33,776 nucleotides of DNA from Oscillospiraceae bacterium. Lineage in GTDB: Bacteria > Bacillota > Clostridia > Oscillospirales > Ruminococcaceae. The translations under genes and the position numbers were made by a program. The stretch spans positions 1-33,776 of the forward strand of contig JAFZGF010000003.1 of the NCBI GenBank assembly GCA_017555565.1. The letters run 5' to 3'. Below are positions 7,391 to 15,030 of the stretch, piece by piece. The notes beneath the pieces are model-generated. The model was given only the letters and a program-made list of their open reading frames with translations. It was not told the origin of the DNA and made no database searches. Within the stretch, counting starts at the first letter, position 1; every line of letters begins with the position of its first letter.

Positions 7391-9273
7391 CACTGGAAAA
7401 TGTGGGCAAAAGCTGGGGTATAGATGTAATTCTGCAAAAAATCAATGCAGTTGTAAACGAAGGTGACCGCATCGGCATTATCGGCGAGAATGGGGCAGGT
7501 AAAACTACTTTACTCAACCTGCTTATGGGCGTTCTTGAAAATGATGAAGGCGATATTATCTTTGATGACAATGCTACGGTAGGTTATCTGCGTCAGATGG
7601 ATGGTTTAAACCTGGAAAACACCATTTATCAGGAAATGCAGACAGTTTTCGAGGCTGTTTACAGTGCAATCAGTGAATGTGCAGATATTGAAAAGCAACT
7701 TACCTTTACACCTGATGATGCAGCTCTTATTGAGCGCCACCACAGTTTACAGAATTTAATATACTCAAAAGACGGTTATAACACCGATTTTCTTATCAAG
7801 AAGATGCTGGGTGGTATGGGCTTTAAGGAAGAGGAATACAACAAAGTTGTAAAAGTCCTCTCCGGTGGTGAACGCACACGACTTAACCTTGCCAAACTTC
7901 TGCTGGAAAATCCGGATATACTCATCCTGGACGAACCTACCAACCATCTGGATTTTGACACACTTGTATGGCTGGAAGATTATCTCATCAGCTATAAAGG
8001 CGCTATCATCGCAGTCAGCCACGACAGATTCTTCCTGGACAAAGTTGTAAAAAAAATATGGGAAGTGGAAGATACTCTTCTTACTGAATACAAAGGCAAC
8101 TATTCAGCTTTTGATGTGCAGAAGCAGGAAAAACTCAAAGTTCAGCAAAGACAGTATGAAGCCGATATGGAGAAAGCTGCAAAACTGCAGGACTATGTTG
8201 ACCGCAACCTTGTTCGTGCATCTACCACAAAAATGGCACAGAGCCGTCGTAAACAGCTGGAAAAAATGGAAATCACAGAGAAACCGAAACCACTCCGTGT
8301 TCCTCTTAAATTTACATTTGATTTTGATGTAAAACCTTACGACGAAATACTTACAATAGAAAACCTTACAGTTGCCACAGGCAACCGTACACTTATCGAA
8401 AAACTCAATGTGGTCGTACGTCGCGGTCAGCGTCTGATTATTGCAGGTGCAAACGGCAGTGGCAAAACCACACTTATAAATACTATCACTGGCAAAATTC
8501 GTCCGAAAGAGGGCAAAATCAAACTGGGGCAGGGGGCAGTACCTGCTACATTTGACCAGCATATCACAGTTGGTTCATCTACAGTTATAGACACTATATG
8601 GGCTCTGCGTCCAAAATGGACACAGTTGGAAGTGCGTTCCTATCTGGCACGTTTTGGCTATCGCGGCGAAGATGTTTTCAAGGAATGTCACACACTCTCT
8701 GGCGGTGAAAGGGCAAGACTGCGCTTTTGTGAAATGAGCCTTGACCGCGCTAACATTATGTTTCTGGATGAACCTACCAACCATCTGGATATCTATATGC
8801 GACGGGCGGTTACAGAAGCGCTGGCTAAATACGAGGGTACAATACTTGTTGTTACCCACGACCGCTTCCTTATGCAGCAGCTGGATTGTCCGATTATGAA
8901 TATCGAAGGCGGCAAAGGTGTATTCTACGAAAACTTCGACGAATTTATGGCCAAACATAAATCCGAAGGCTTCAATACCAAACAGCAACAGCCAAAAATT
9001 GAAAAAACAGAAAAAACCAACAACTATTCTGCAAATCAGAAAGAAGCCCGCCGCCAGGCTGCAGCAGACCGTCTGCGAATGAGAGAATGCGAAAGGGATA
9101 TTGAACGACTGCAGGAAGAAATAGACAGCTACAACAACGATATGCAGAATCCTGAAATTACCACAGATCCTGTGAAAATGAGCGAATTGTGGCAAAAGCT
9201 GGAGGCCGCCAACACCCAGCTGGATGCCCTTTATGAAGAATGGGCTATACTTGGCGAAAAACTTGAAAGCTAA
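7381..9273 (+). CDS. ABC-F family ATPase (YdiF/Uup-like ribosome-associated factor)
   Basis: A 630-residue protein with two ABC ATPase domains and no membrane segments, which places it in the ABC-F class of translation factors acting at the ribosomal E site. Walker A sequences are GENGAGKTT (residues 35-43) and GANGSGKTT in the second half; signatures are LSGGERTRLNLAKLL and LSGGERARLRFCEM; both Walker B regions read LDEPTNHLD. The linker is charged and helical, and the C-terminal 110 residues form a coiled coil (ECERDIERLQEEIDSY), as in YdiF and Uup. It overlaps ybaK by 10 bases with GGAGG inside ybaK. Antibiotic protection by target displacement is possible for this class, but its chromosomal operon suggests housekeeping. 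Confidence 0.92.
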   Translation: MLITLENVGKSWGIDVILQKINAVVNEGDRIGIIGENGAGKTTLLNLLMGVLENDEGDIIFDDNATVGYLRQMDGLNLENTIYQEMQTVFEAVYSAISECADIEKQLTFTPDDAALIERHHSLQNLIYSKDGYNTDFLIKKMLGGMGFKEEEYNKVVKVLSGGERTRLNLAKLLLENPDILILDEPTNHLDFDTLVWLEDYLISYKGAIIAVSHDRFFLDKVVKKIWEVEDTLLTEYKGNYSAFDVQKQEKLKVQQRQYEADMEKAAKLQDYVDRNLVRASTTKMAQSRRKQLEKMEITEKPKPLRVPLKFTFDFDVKPYDEILTIENLTVATGNRTLIEKLNVVVRRGQRLIIAGANGSGKTTLINTITGKIRPKEGKIKLGQGAVPATFDQHITVGSSTVIDTIWALRPKWTQLEVRSYLARFGYRGEDVFKECHTLSGGERARLRFCEMSLDRANIMFLDEPTNHLDIYMRRAVTEALAKYEGTILVVTHDRFLMQQLDCPIMNIEGGKGVFYENFDEFMAKHKSEGFNTKQQQPKIEKTEKTNNYSANQKEARRQAAADRLRMRECERDIERLQEEIDSYNNDMQNPEITTDPVKMSELWQKLEAANTQLDALYEEWAILGEKLES

Positions 9274-9295
9274 ATATCGGAAAGAGGAAAAAAGT

Positions 9296-10450
9296 ATGAA
9301 TTTGAATTTCCTTTCATCAAAATACAGAAACAGCGTTATTGACCAGGCCACAAGCGGTGATGTGCCTGTGGAATATGATGACCTTATCAACCTGTCCATC
9401 GGCGATCCGGATATCAATACACCACAGCTGATTATTGACCGGGCCTTTAAAGATGCCTCTAATGGCCATACAAAATACACAGCATCCCGCGGTTATCCTG
9501 AATTGCGTTCTGCAATCTGTGATTTTTATAAATCAAGATACAATATGGATGTTAAAGACGAAGAAGTGTTCGTATCGACAGCAGGCAGTGTGGCTATGTA
9601 TATCACTATGCAGGCTATCCTTGATGAAGGTGACGAAGTGATTATCATCGAGCCATACTTTTTCCCTTATCCAGACCAGGTGAAAATGGCTGGCGGCGTG
9701 CCTGTGTTTGTAAAAACATCAATGGAAGACAACTTCCAGATTGATTTTGATGCTCTTGAAGCAGCTGTTACAGACAGAACCAAATGCATCATCATCAATA
9801 CACCAAACAACCCTACAGGCATCTGCTATACATACGAAACATTGGGCAAACTGGCACAGTTTGCCATTAAACATGACCTTGTGGTTGCCGCTGATGATAT
9901 CTATACATCATTTACCTACACAGCTGAAAAGTTTATGCCTATTGCATCTTTCCCAGGTATGAAAGAAAGAACAATCACTATCAACAGCTTTTCAAAAAAC
10001 TTTATTATGACAGGTTTCCGTGTAGGCAACATCATTGCGCCAGATTACATCATCCGTGTAATCCAGACAATAAATGAAAATGTTGTTTACACAGCCCCAT
10101 CAATTTCACAGCGTGCGGCGCTTCACGGTCTGCACCACTTTGACGAATTCGAAGATGATGTAGTTAGCGTATTCCGCGAAAGAGTAGAGTATGCCCATAA
10201 GCGACTGTCAGAAATTCCTTGGGTTGATGTTCTTCCGGTAAGCGGCAGTTTCTACATCTTCCCATCCATTAAAAAGACAGGCCTTACCAGTGCACAGTTT
10301 TCACAGAAACTGTTTAATGAATGTCATGTACGTGTTATTCCTGGCCGCGCCTTTGGTGAAAGCGGGGAATATCACATCCGTATTTCCTGTACACTTGGCA
10401 TAGACAAGCTGAAAGAAGCATTTGACCGAATGGAAAAAATGACTTTTTAA
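9296..10450 (+). CDS. Class I/II PLP-dependent aminotransferase
   Basis: A 384-residue fold-type I aminotransferase. Substrate-side motif NLSIGDPDINTP (residues 32-43), TAGSVAMY, EPYFFPYPDQ, NTPNNPTG (168-175), ADDIYTSF (199-206) and the PLP-binding lysine in SFSKNF (Lys234), with MTGFRVGN after it, all fit aspartate/PatA-type enzymes. The amino donor cannot be chosen from sequence. The ATG at 9296 is used because GAGGAAA lies just upstream; an upstream in-frame ATG at 9224 is inside the ABC-F gene. It is cotranscribed with the ABC-F gene 22 bases away. Confidence 0.9.
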   Translation: MNLNFLSSKYRNSVIDQATSGDVPVEYDDLINLSIGDPDINTPQLIIDRAFKDASNGHTKYTASRGYPELRSAICDFYKSRYNMDVKDEEVFVSTAGSVAMYITMQAILDEGDEVIIIEPYFFPYPDQVKMAGGVPVFVKTSMEDNFQIDFDALEAAVTDRTKCIIINTPNNPTGICYTYETLGKLAQFAIKHDLVVAADDIYTSFTYTAEKFMPIASFPGMKERTITINSFSKNFIMTGFRVGNIIAPDYIIRVIQTINENVVYTAPSISQRAALHGLHHFDEFEDDVVSVFRERVEYAHKRLSEIPWVDVLPVSGSFYIFPSIKKTGLTSAQFSQKLFNECHVRVIPGRAFGESGEYHIRISCTLGIDKLKEAFDRMEKMTF

Positions 10451-10488
10451 ATAAAATAACCACCATACATAAAAGGACGGTGTTTCCT

Positions 10489-10908
10489 ATGAGAACAGAA
10501 AAATCCTGCGGCGCAGTAGTTTTCCGCAACAAAAAAAACAACATACAGGTTTTGCTTATCCGCCATCTCAACGGCGGCCATTGGGCTTTCCCAAAAGGTC
10601 ACGTGGAAAAAGGTGAAACGGAAGAACAGACTGCCCTGCGCGAAATTCTGGAGGAAACAGGTCTTGCAGTAGAGCTGGATAACAGATACCGTCAGGTTGT
10701 TTCATACAGCCCTAAAAAAGATGTTGTTAAAAATGTGGTGTATTTTGTTGCCACAGCTTCATCTGATGCTGCCACCGTGGCGCAGGAAGAAGAGATCAGC
10801 CAGATTGTATGGGTAGATATGCACAATGCAGCAGACTATGTCAGCTTTGACAATGACAAAAAAGTTTTGCTTGGTGCGATAGAACATTATCTCAACACAC
10901 ACAAATAA
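10489..10908 (+). CDS. Nudix hydrolase, diadenosine tetraphosphatase-like
   Basis: A 139-residue Nudix protein. The full Nudix box is present at residues 37-59 (G-x5-E-x7-REILEETGL), preceded by HWAFPKG, so the Mg-binding glutamates are intact. The layout SCGAVVFRNK at the N-terminus and GHWAFPKGHVE is typical of bacterial relatives of the Ap4A hydrolase/NUDT2 group; the actual nucleotide substrate is not determined. It is the last gene of the operon, with AAGGA 12 bases before the ATG (a GTG at 10480 is a weaker alternative). A terminator follows directly. Confidence 0.9.
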   Translation: MRTEKSCGAVVFRNKKNNIQVLLIRHLNGGHWAFPKGHVEKGETEEQTALREILEETGLAVELDNRYRQVVSYSPKKDVVKNVVYFVATASSDAATVAQEEEISQIVWVDMHNAADYVSFDNDKKVLLGAIEHYLNTHK

Positions 10909-10909
10909 T

Positions 10910-10938
10910 AAAAGAGGTGCGTCTGCACCTCTTTTTGT
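10910..10938 (+). terminator. Terminator of the yjjG-to-Nudix operon
   Basis: An 11-bp perfect stem (AAAAGAGGTGC/GCACCTCTTTT) with a 4-base loop and a TTTTTGTTT tail starts 2 bases after the Nudix stop. Confidence 0.9.
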
Positions 10939-10942
10939 TTAA

Positions 10943-10968
10943 AACAAAACCGCCTTGGCAGGCGGTTT
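10943..10968 (-). terminator. Terminator of the minus-strand DtxR-type regulator
   Basis: AAACCGCC pairs with GGCGGTTT around a 6-base loop. On the minus strand it is followed by TTTTGTTTT and lies 3 bases after the regulator's stop, back to back with the operon terminator. Confidence 0.85.
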
Positions 10969-10971
10969 ACT

Positions 10972-11337
10972 TTATTTTATGTTATACTGTTTTTTTATAG
11001 CTTCAAATGTTTCGTCGCTGATTACGTGCTCAATCTTGCAGGCATCTTCGGCGGCGGTTTCTTCGCTTACACCCATCATAAGAAATACTTTTGTCAGCAC
11101 ATCGTGGCGCTCTTTGATTGTCAGGGCGTGAGCCTTACCCATATCTGTAAAAGTTATATATCCGCTGTCATCAACTGTTATGAATTCACCTTTTTTCAGT
11201 ATACCCAGAGCACGGCTTACACTTGGCTTGGAATAACCTGTATAGTTGGCAATGTCAATTGCACGCACCTGTGGCTGCTGGTTGCTCAGCACATAGATGG
11301 CTTCCAGATACATTTCGCCTGATTCCTGTATTTTCAT
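10972..11337 (-). CDS. DtxR/MntR-family metal-dependent repressor
   Basis: A 121-residue two-domain regulator with an N-terminal winged helix (ESGEMYLEAIYVLSNQ, then IDIANYTGYSKPSVSRALGILKKGEFI) and a helical metal-binding/dimer domain (ERHDVLTKVFLMMGVSEETAAEDACKIEHVIS). The pattern E-x2-EH near residue 100 plus the early Glu and His correspond to the metal ligands of MntR. It lacks the C-terminal SH3-like domain of DtxR, as MntR does. Either Mn or Fe could be the signal. A ribosome site GGAGGTG precedes the ATG by 5 bases. It is divergent from a second relative at 11551 and an operator-like dyad lies upstream of its promoter. Confidence 0.88.
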   Translation of the reverse strand: MKIQESGEMYLEAIYVLSNQQPQVRAIDIANYTGYSKPSVSRALGILKKGEFITVDDSGYITFTDMGKAHALTIKERHDVLTKVFLMMGVSEETAAEDACKIEHVISDETFEAIKKQYNIK

Positions 11338-11367
11338 ATAAGCACCTCCTTCGGAATAACTTTGTAT

Positions 11368-11396
11368 ATCATACCATATACCAGAAGATATTTCAA
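11368..11396 (-). promoter_or_regulatory. Promoter of the minus-strand DtxR-type gene
   Basis: On the minus strand TTGAAA (11396-11391) and TATGAT (11373-11368) are separated by exactly 17 bases, and TGG just before the -10 makes it an extended -10 promoter. The start codon is 30 bases further on. Confidence 0.65.
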
Positions 11397-11408
11397 TATA
11401 ACAAGATA

Positions 11409-11422
11409 TTAGATTTGCCTAA
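11409..11422. promoter_or_regulatory. Candidate DtxR-type operator 1
   Basis: TTAGATTTGCCTAA fits TTAG-N6-CTAA, the outline of known DtxR/IdeR boxes. It sits 12 bases upstream of the -35 of the minus-strand regulator. Confidence 0.45.
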
Positions 11423-11455
11423 CATTTTGGCTTTTTTGAAAATTTTTGATTTTTA

Positions 11456-11484
11456 TTGACAAATTCAGTCAGAAATGTTACTTT
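11456..11484 (+). promoter_or_regulatory. Promoter of the plus-strand DtxR-like gene
   Basis: Perfect TTGACA at 11456-11461, a 17-base spacer and TACTTT at 11479-11484. The predicted RNA start falls next to operator 2. Confidence 0.65.
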
Positions 11485-11494
11485 TAAATTAAAG

Positions 11495-11508
11495 TTAGCC
11501 AAAGCTAA
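11495..11508. promoter_or_regulatory. Candidate DtxR-type operator 2
   Basis: TTAGCCAAAGCTAA, again TTAG-N6-CTAA with an inner GC/GC match, begins 11 bases after the -10 of the plus-strand promoter, where a bound repressor would block transcription initiation. Confidence 0.5.
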
Positions 11509-11550
11509 TTTTGAGATTATGAAATTATTCAATTCAGGTTAGGATATAAT

Positions 11551-11955
11551 ATGGATAAAAATGAGCTTACTCTTTCTGCAACCCATATAAGATATTTGCT
11601 GGGAATTCATTTTTTGTCCCAGGGGCGGGAAGTAATCAAATGTACGGATATAGCTGATTTATTGAATGTTACACGTCCAAGCGTGCATTCTATGATAAAA
11701 ACTTTGTCTGCACTGGACATTATCACAAAGCCCCATTACGGCAAGGTTAATTTCACTGAAGATGGCAAAGCCCTTGCCCGGGACTATGCCTCATTTTATG
11801 TTGTGCTCAGCGCCCATTTCAGATTGCTTTTCACGGAAGAAACCACAGATATATCCGAGGCTGTGTGCGCATTTATGTCACAGATGACATACCCACAGCT
11901 TAAAAAAATCTGCACTCCATCGGCAAATCATCCACCTTTTAAAATTGAAAAGTAA
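11551..11955 (+). CDS. DtxR/MarR-like winged-helix regulator
   Basis: A 134-residue winged-helix protein. The DNA-binding part reads IRYLLGIHFLSQGREVIKCTDIADLLNVTRPSVHSMIKTLSALDII followed by the wing KVNFTEDGKALA, which is the DtxR-family pattern. The second half is less conserved than in MntR: I see HFRLLFTEETTDISEAVCAFMSQM but not the paired Glu-His ligands, so metal sensing is doubtful. It is divergent from the better-conserved family member at 11337, separated by a 213-base control region with two matching dyads. The pair may cross-regulate; that is inference. No clear Shine-Dalgarno stronger than AGG at 11543 is seen. Confidence 0.75.
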   Translation: MDKNELTLSATHIRYLLGIHFLSQGREVIKCTDIADLLNVTRPSVHSMIKTLSALDIITKPHYGKVNFTEDGKALARDYASFYVVLSAHFRLLFTEETTDISEAVCAFMSQMTYPQLKKICTPSANHPPFKIEK

Positions 11956-11959
11956 AATC

Positions 11960-11990
11960 AAACCCGTGCATTTCTGCACGGGTTTTAAAA
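11960..11990 (+). terminator. Terminator after the plus-strand DtxR-like gene
   Basis: An 11-bp perfect stem (AAACCCGTGCA/TGCACGGGTTT) with loop TTTC lies 4 bases after the stop. Confidence 0.85.
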
Positions 11991-11993
11991 TAT

Positions 11994-12021
11994 TAAAAAG
12001 CACAGCCATTTCTGACTGTGC
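11994..12021 (-). terminator. Minus-strand terminator at the host/prophage border
   Basis: GCACAGTC pairs with GGCTGTGC (one wobble) around a 6-base loop, followed on the minus strand by TTTTTAATA. It would end transcription leaving the integrase gene, and marks the approximate left boundary of the prophage. Confidence 0.65.
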
Positions 12022-12139
12022 CTGGTCGGGATGACGTGAACGAAATAGCAGTGTTTTTATGTGCTTTTTGGTGCGAAAATGGGTAAAAGTATGCTGTTTT
12101 TGATTGTTTTGTTGTTTTTTTTGCAAGTATTTTTTAAAA

Positions 12140-12161
12140 ATTCGTGTACGATTCGTGTATG
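12140..12161. repeat. Tandem 11-bp repeats beside the integrase, possible arm-type att sites
   Basis: ATTCGTGTACG is followed directly by ATTCGTGTATG. Two short direct repeats between the integrase stop and the chromosome are the usual geometry of integrase arm-binding sites. The core att sequence cannot be defined because the other prophage end is outside the window. Confidence 0.45.
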
Positions 12162-12163
12162 GA

Positions 12164-13294
12164 TTATTCTATAGAGTTCAGTATTTCAAGAGCGCGTTCA
12201 CTTTCTTTAGGGAATAAATGTGAATATGTTTTTAAAGTTTGTTCTACAGTTGAATGGCCGAGGCGTCTGGCTATTTCCAAAGCATTGATGCCGTTGTTTA
12301 TAAGCAGGCTGGCGTGACTATGCCTGAAGTCGTGTATTCGGATTTTCTTTTGCTGTGAAGCTTTGGCGTATTTGATGTTTTCATTTTCCAGAGAAGAATC
12401 ACGCAGGGATTTATAATAACCGCAGATAAAACCATCTTCGGACCATTTCTGCCCGATAGAAAGTACAGCTTTTTGCTGTCTTGATTTATGTTCTGTGAGT
12501 ATTTTCATAAGTGGTAGCGGTATCTGAATGGTTCGGATACTGCTTTTGTTTTTCGGTGGAGTTTCCACATCGCCACCTTTCAGCTTCTGAGTGATTGATT
12601 TTTTGATTGAAAAATAATCACTGTCAATGCTGCTCCAGCGCAGGGCGTGTATTTCGCCTTTTCTGGCGCCGGTGTAATATGCTATACAGAAAAACACATA
12701 GTAATCATAATAACCGGTCTGCTCAGCTGTAATCAATGCTGCATCACGGAATAGCTTGAATTCTTCAGGGGTGTAGAACTGTATCTCTGATTTTTCTTCG
12801 TAGGCGTCGCGGAAGTTGCCTACTTTTAGCAAAGGGTTTGTGGAGAGATATTCCATTTTAACGGCATAGTTGAGCAGTGCCCTGAATTCGGTGTACAGGT
12901 TTTTTCGAGTCTGAAGCCGCAGCCCTTTTTCATTGATATATGTTTTCCAGTCGGACAGGGTCTTTGTGTTTAAATGGGTAAGCTGCTTGGAGCCGAGAAC
13001 AGGCTCTATGTGGAGTTTGAATATTGACTGCTTTTTTTCAAGGCTGGTTTGTCTGATCTCGTGCTGGATGCTGTTGCAGTATTCGCTGAACAGTGTGGAA
13101 AGCGTAATGCCGGTGGTTATGGAGCGTGAATCTGTTTGTTGTGTGAGCTGGCGTTCCAGCTCTTTGGCTTCGCGTGCTCCCCAGGCGGTGCGGGTGAGCT
13201 GTTTGTGATTGCCAAAACTGTCGGTATAATTAACGCGGACTTTGTATTTATAAACGCCGTCTTTGTTCTTTTCTTTTTGCTTATAAATAGGCAC
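12164..13294 (-). CDS. int: Phage integrase, tyrosine recombinase
   Basis: A 376-residue site-specific recombinase. The AP2-like arm-binding N-terminus reads YKYKVRVNYTDSFGNHKQLT; the SAM-like core-binding domain follows (about 60-160); catalytic residues are Arg211 in YYTGARKGEIHAL, His321 and Arg324 in HDFRHSHASL, His347 in RRLGHS and the nucleophile Tyr357 in TLKTYSHLFP. The start is GTG at 13294 because AAAGGTGGT lies 5-6 bases upstream; the open frame to 13429 has no ribosome site and crosses a promoter-like hairpin. It points toward the host junction, as expected at a prophage end. Confidence 0.95.
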   Translation of the reverse strand: MPIYKQKEKNKDGVYKYKVRVNYTDSFGNHKQLTRTAWGAREAKELERQLTQQTDSRSITTGITLSTLFSEYCNSIQHEIRQTSLEKKQSIFKLHIEPVLGSKQLTHLNTKTLSDWKTYINEKGLRLQTRKNLYTEFRALLNYAVKMEYLSTNPLLKVGNFRDAYEEKSEIQFYTPEEFKLFRDAALITAEQTGYYDYYVFFCIAYYTGARKGEIHALRWSSIDSDYFSIKKSITQKLKGGDVETPPKNKSSIRTIQIPLPLMKILTEHKSRQQKAVLSIGQKWSEDGFICGYYKSLRDSSLENENIKYAKASQQKKIRIHDFRHSHASLLINNGINALEIARRLGHSTVEQTLKTYSHLFPKESERALEILNSIE

Positions 13295-13326
13295 AAAAAT
13301 ACCACCTTTCGTAAAAATAGGTACAC

Positions 13327-13356
13327 TTGATAAACCTATACGAAATGTGGTATACT
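13327..13356 (+). promoter_or_regulatory. Strong plus-strand promoter in the int leader
   Basis: TTGATA (13327-13332), an 18-base spacer and TATACT (13351-13356) with TGG in front (extended -10). It points away from int and has no protein gene downstream on its strand. The -10 lies in one arm of an imperfect inverted repeat (TGTGGTATAC.. / ..GTATATACCACA, 13346-13385). Confidence 0.6.
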
Positions 13357-13362
13357 CGTAGT

Positions 13363-13446
13363 GTTCAAGTAGGAGTATATACCACAAAACGTATAAGCTT
13401 CTATAACTAATCCTCGGTGTTGGTAGCACCGGGGATTTTTTTTATT
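13363..13446 (+). ncRNA. Candidate small RNA antisense to the repressor-cargo-int transcript
   Basis: Between the promoter at 13327 and an intrinsic terminator (stem CCTCGGTG/CACCGGGG at 13412-13434, loop of 7, then ATTTTTTTTATTTT) lies an RNA of about 85 nucleotides with no reading frame of note. It would be transcribed opposite to the three minus-strand lysogeny genes and covers the gap between the cargo gene and int. Evidence is promoter plus terminator geometry only. An alternative is that the terminator serves an unseen longer plus-strand transcript. Confidence 0.5.
13412..13446 (+). terminator. Rho-independent terminator, plus strand
   Basis: GC-rich 8-bp stem with a 7-base loop and a run of eight T. 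No plus-strand protein gene ends here, which is why the small RNA is proposed. On the minus strand the same hairpin has no T tail. Confidence 0.75.
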
Positions 13447-14362
13447 TTATTGTATAGTTTTCACCAACGCATTTTGAACATGGGGAGCGATGTCCTTCTG
13501 AAAATGCATAGGCCATAGGACCAGATGTTATAACTTTTGCTTTTCTTAATGCAAAGCATTTGTCTGTGGAATGAAAAGACTTTCCATTTGGAGTCCAGTA
13601 TACACAATAAGGGTCAACCGGAACTGTATTAGTGGGTACCTTTTCCCAGTATTCGGAAGAGGATTTTTTAGCAGTTTCTTCTTTTTTAGGATAGGCAGGA
13701 AGTGTTGGTTGTAGGGTGTAATCTTTTTCAGGCGGTGGGGTAGTGTAAACAATACTTTCAACTGCCCACTTATCAGTTGTTAAAGGTTCTGCTTGTGGTT
13801 GCTTGGTTTTAGGAACAAAAACAGGGATGTCGCCAGAGTTTGTAGTGGATGAAACACTGTTCATGGGAACTTTTTGCTGTTCAGCAACAAAACTGGTTGT
13901 AGTTATAATGGGGTCATTACTATTTTCAGTATTGTATTTGTTCTTTTTCTTTGGTTTGATCAAGAATACAATTAATGCGATGAAAAGCAACCGTATTTTA
14001 ACAGAATTGGAGCTGTTCTCTTTATTGCGTTCATTTTGCTGCTGTTGCAACGATTCATACTCATTTAAATGATGTGCATCTTCCGGAACATATTTGTCGC
14101 GCTCACTGTAATCATATTGATGTTGTCTGTCATATTCTGCCTGTGTAATATAGCCGATATAGCCTTTGTCAGTTTTGTCTATCCAGTTATATTCACAGTA
14201 ATCTCCGTTATGCTCGTGAGCAGGCCAGCCGTGGTGGTAGTGATACTCGTCGCTATCGTAATCAACATGGCCGCCGTATTCGTCAAGGCTTCCAGGATGT
14301 GCATAAGCAGTAATAACAGAAAGTACCGATAACAGCAAGATAAAACAGAGTGTACGTTTCAT
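13442..14362 (-). CDS. YHYH-domain membrane/secreted protein, prophage cargo
   Basis: A 306-residue protein. It has a signal peptide (MKRTLCFILLLSVLSVITAYA), then a short YHYH segment (GHVDYDSDEYHYHHGWPAH, residues 29-47) as found in many secreted Gram-positive proteins, a polar stretch, a membrane helix near 128-143 (IRLLFIALIVFLIK), a long Pro/Thr/Ser linker and a C-terminal module VYWTPNGKSFHSTDKCFALRK..C-SKC. That module, with one His and three or four Cys, resembles the small metal-binding tail seen after bacterial thermonucleases and competence proteins. Start ATG 14362 is one base after the repressor stop, so it is co-expressed in the lysogen. A role in altering the host surface is inference. 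Confidence 0.75.
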   Translation of the reverse strand: MKRTLCFILLLSVLSVITAYAHPGSLDEYGGHVDYDSDEYHYHHGWPAHEHNGDYCEYNWIDKTDKGYIGYITQAEYDRQHQYDYSERDKYVPEDAHHLNEYESLQQQQNERNKENSSNSVKIRLLFIALIVFLIKPKKKNKYNTENSNDPIITTTSFVAEQQKVPMNSVSSTTNSGDIPVFVPKTKQPQAEPLTTDKWAVESIVYTTPPPEKDYTLQPTLPAYPKKEETAKKSSSEYWEKVPTNTVPVDPYCVYWTPNGKSFHSTDKCFALRKAKVITSGPMAYAFSEGHRSPCSKCVGENYTIK

Positions 14363-14363
14363 A

Positions 14364-14999
14364 TTAAAACATTCTGATAAAGCCGATGGCTTTACCTTCG
14401 ATTGATACTGAATTGATTTCGTCTTTTGTAAGGACGATTGGCGGAAAGTCTGAATTTTCTGCAATAAGCATCAGCTGGTCCGGAGCAGGGCGGTAGACCT
14501 TTTTCAGTGTGGCTTCGTCGCCTATGCGGACTGCAGCTATTTCGCCATTATCAACTGTAGGCTGTTTACGGATAAGAACCAGGTCGCCGTTCTGGCAACG
14601 CGGCAGCATACTGTCGCCTTTGCAGATTAAACAAAAGTCTGCAGAATCATCCGGGTTAAGGGAGAGATAACCTTCTATATTTTCCTGCGCCAGGATAGGT
14701 GTACCGCAGGCTATAGAGCCGATGATAGGAACACGCTTGCCGGTTGGCAGGGGGATAATGCCTGGAATATTCATTTCTGTATGTTTTGTGTTGTCTTCAT
14801 CCAAATCACCAAGCAGTTGAGAGGGTGAGATATTTAATACTTTGGCAAGATTGCCGATTTTATCTCTGCGGAGATTTTTGATTTCTCCACTTTCCCAGCG
14901 TTGTACGGTGGCTTTAGAAACACCGACAGCGTTTCCGATTTCTTCAAGTGTTAAATTTAATTCTGTTCGCTTTATTCTTAAAATATCTTTAAGTTCCAT
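14364..14999 (-). CDS. CI-like phage repressor with S24 self-cleavage domain
   Basis: A 211-residue repressor. The HTH is ELNLTLEEIGNAVGVSKATVQRWESG (residues 13-38). The LexA-type peptidase domain has Ser130 in GDSMLPRCQNGD and the general base Lys in EATLKKVYR (166/167). The cleavage loop SIACGTPILA puts a Cys-Gly bond where LexA has Ala-Gly, as in the P22 c2 repressor. RecA-stimulated self-cleavage in the SOS response should induce the prophage. The start ATG 14999 has GAAGGTG 6 bases upstream; it is divergent from the Cro gene across a 155-base operator region. Confidence 0.93.
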   Translation of the reverse strand: MELKDILRIKRTELNLTLEEIGNAVGVSKATVQRWESGEIKNLRRDKIGNLAKVLNISPSQLLGDLDEDNTKHTEMNIPGIIPLPTGKRVPIIGSIACGTPILAQENIEGYLSLNPDDSADFCLICKGDSMLPRCQNGDLVLIRKQPTVDNGEIAAVRIGDEATLKKVYRPAPDQLMLIAENSDFPPIVLTKDEINSVSIEGKAIGFIRMF

Positions 15000-15030
15000 A
15001 TATTTCACCTTCTTTAATTTATATATTATC

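Noticed and set aside
12022-12060. tRNA-like 3' end on the minus strand as attachment site
   Set aside because: CATCCCGACCA looks like an acceptor end, but the T-loop consensus TTCRANY and a matching 5' half are missing. No cloverleaf can be drawn.
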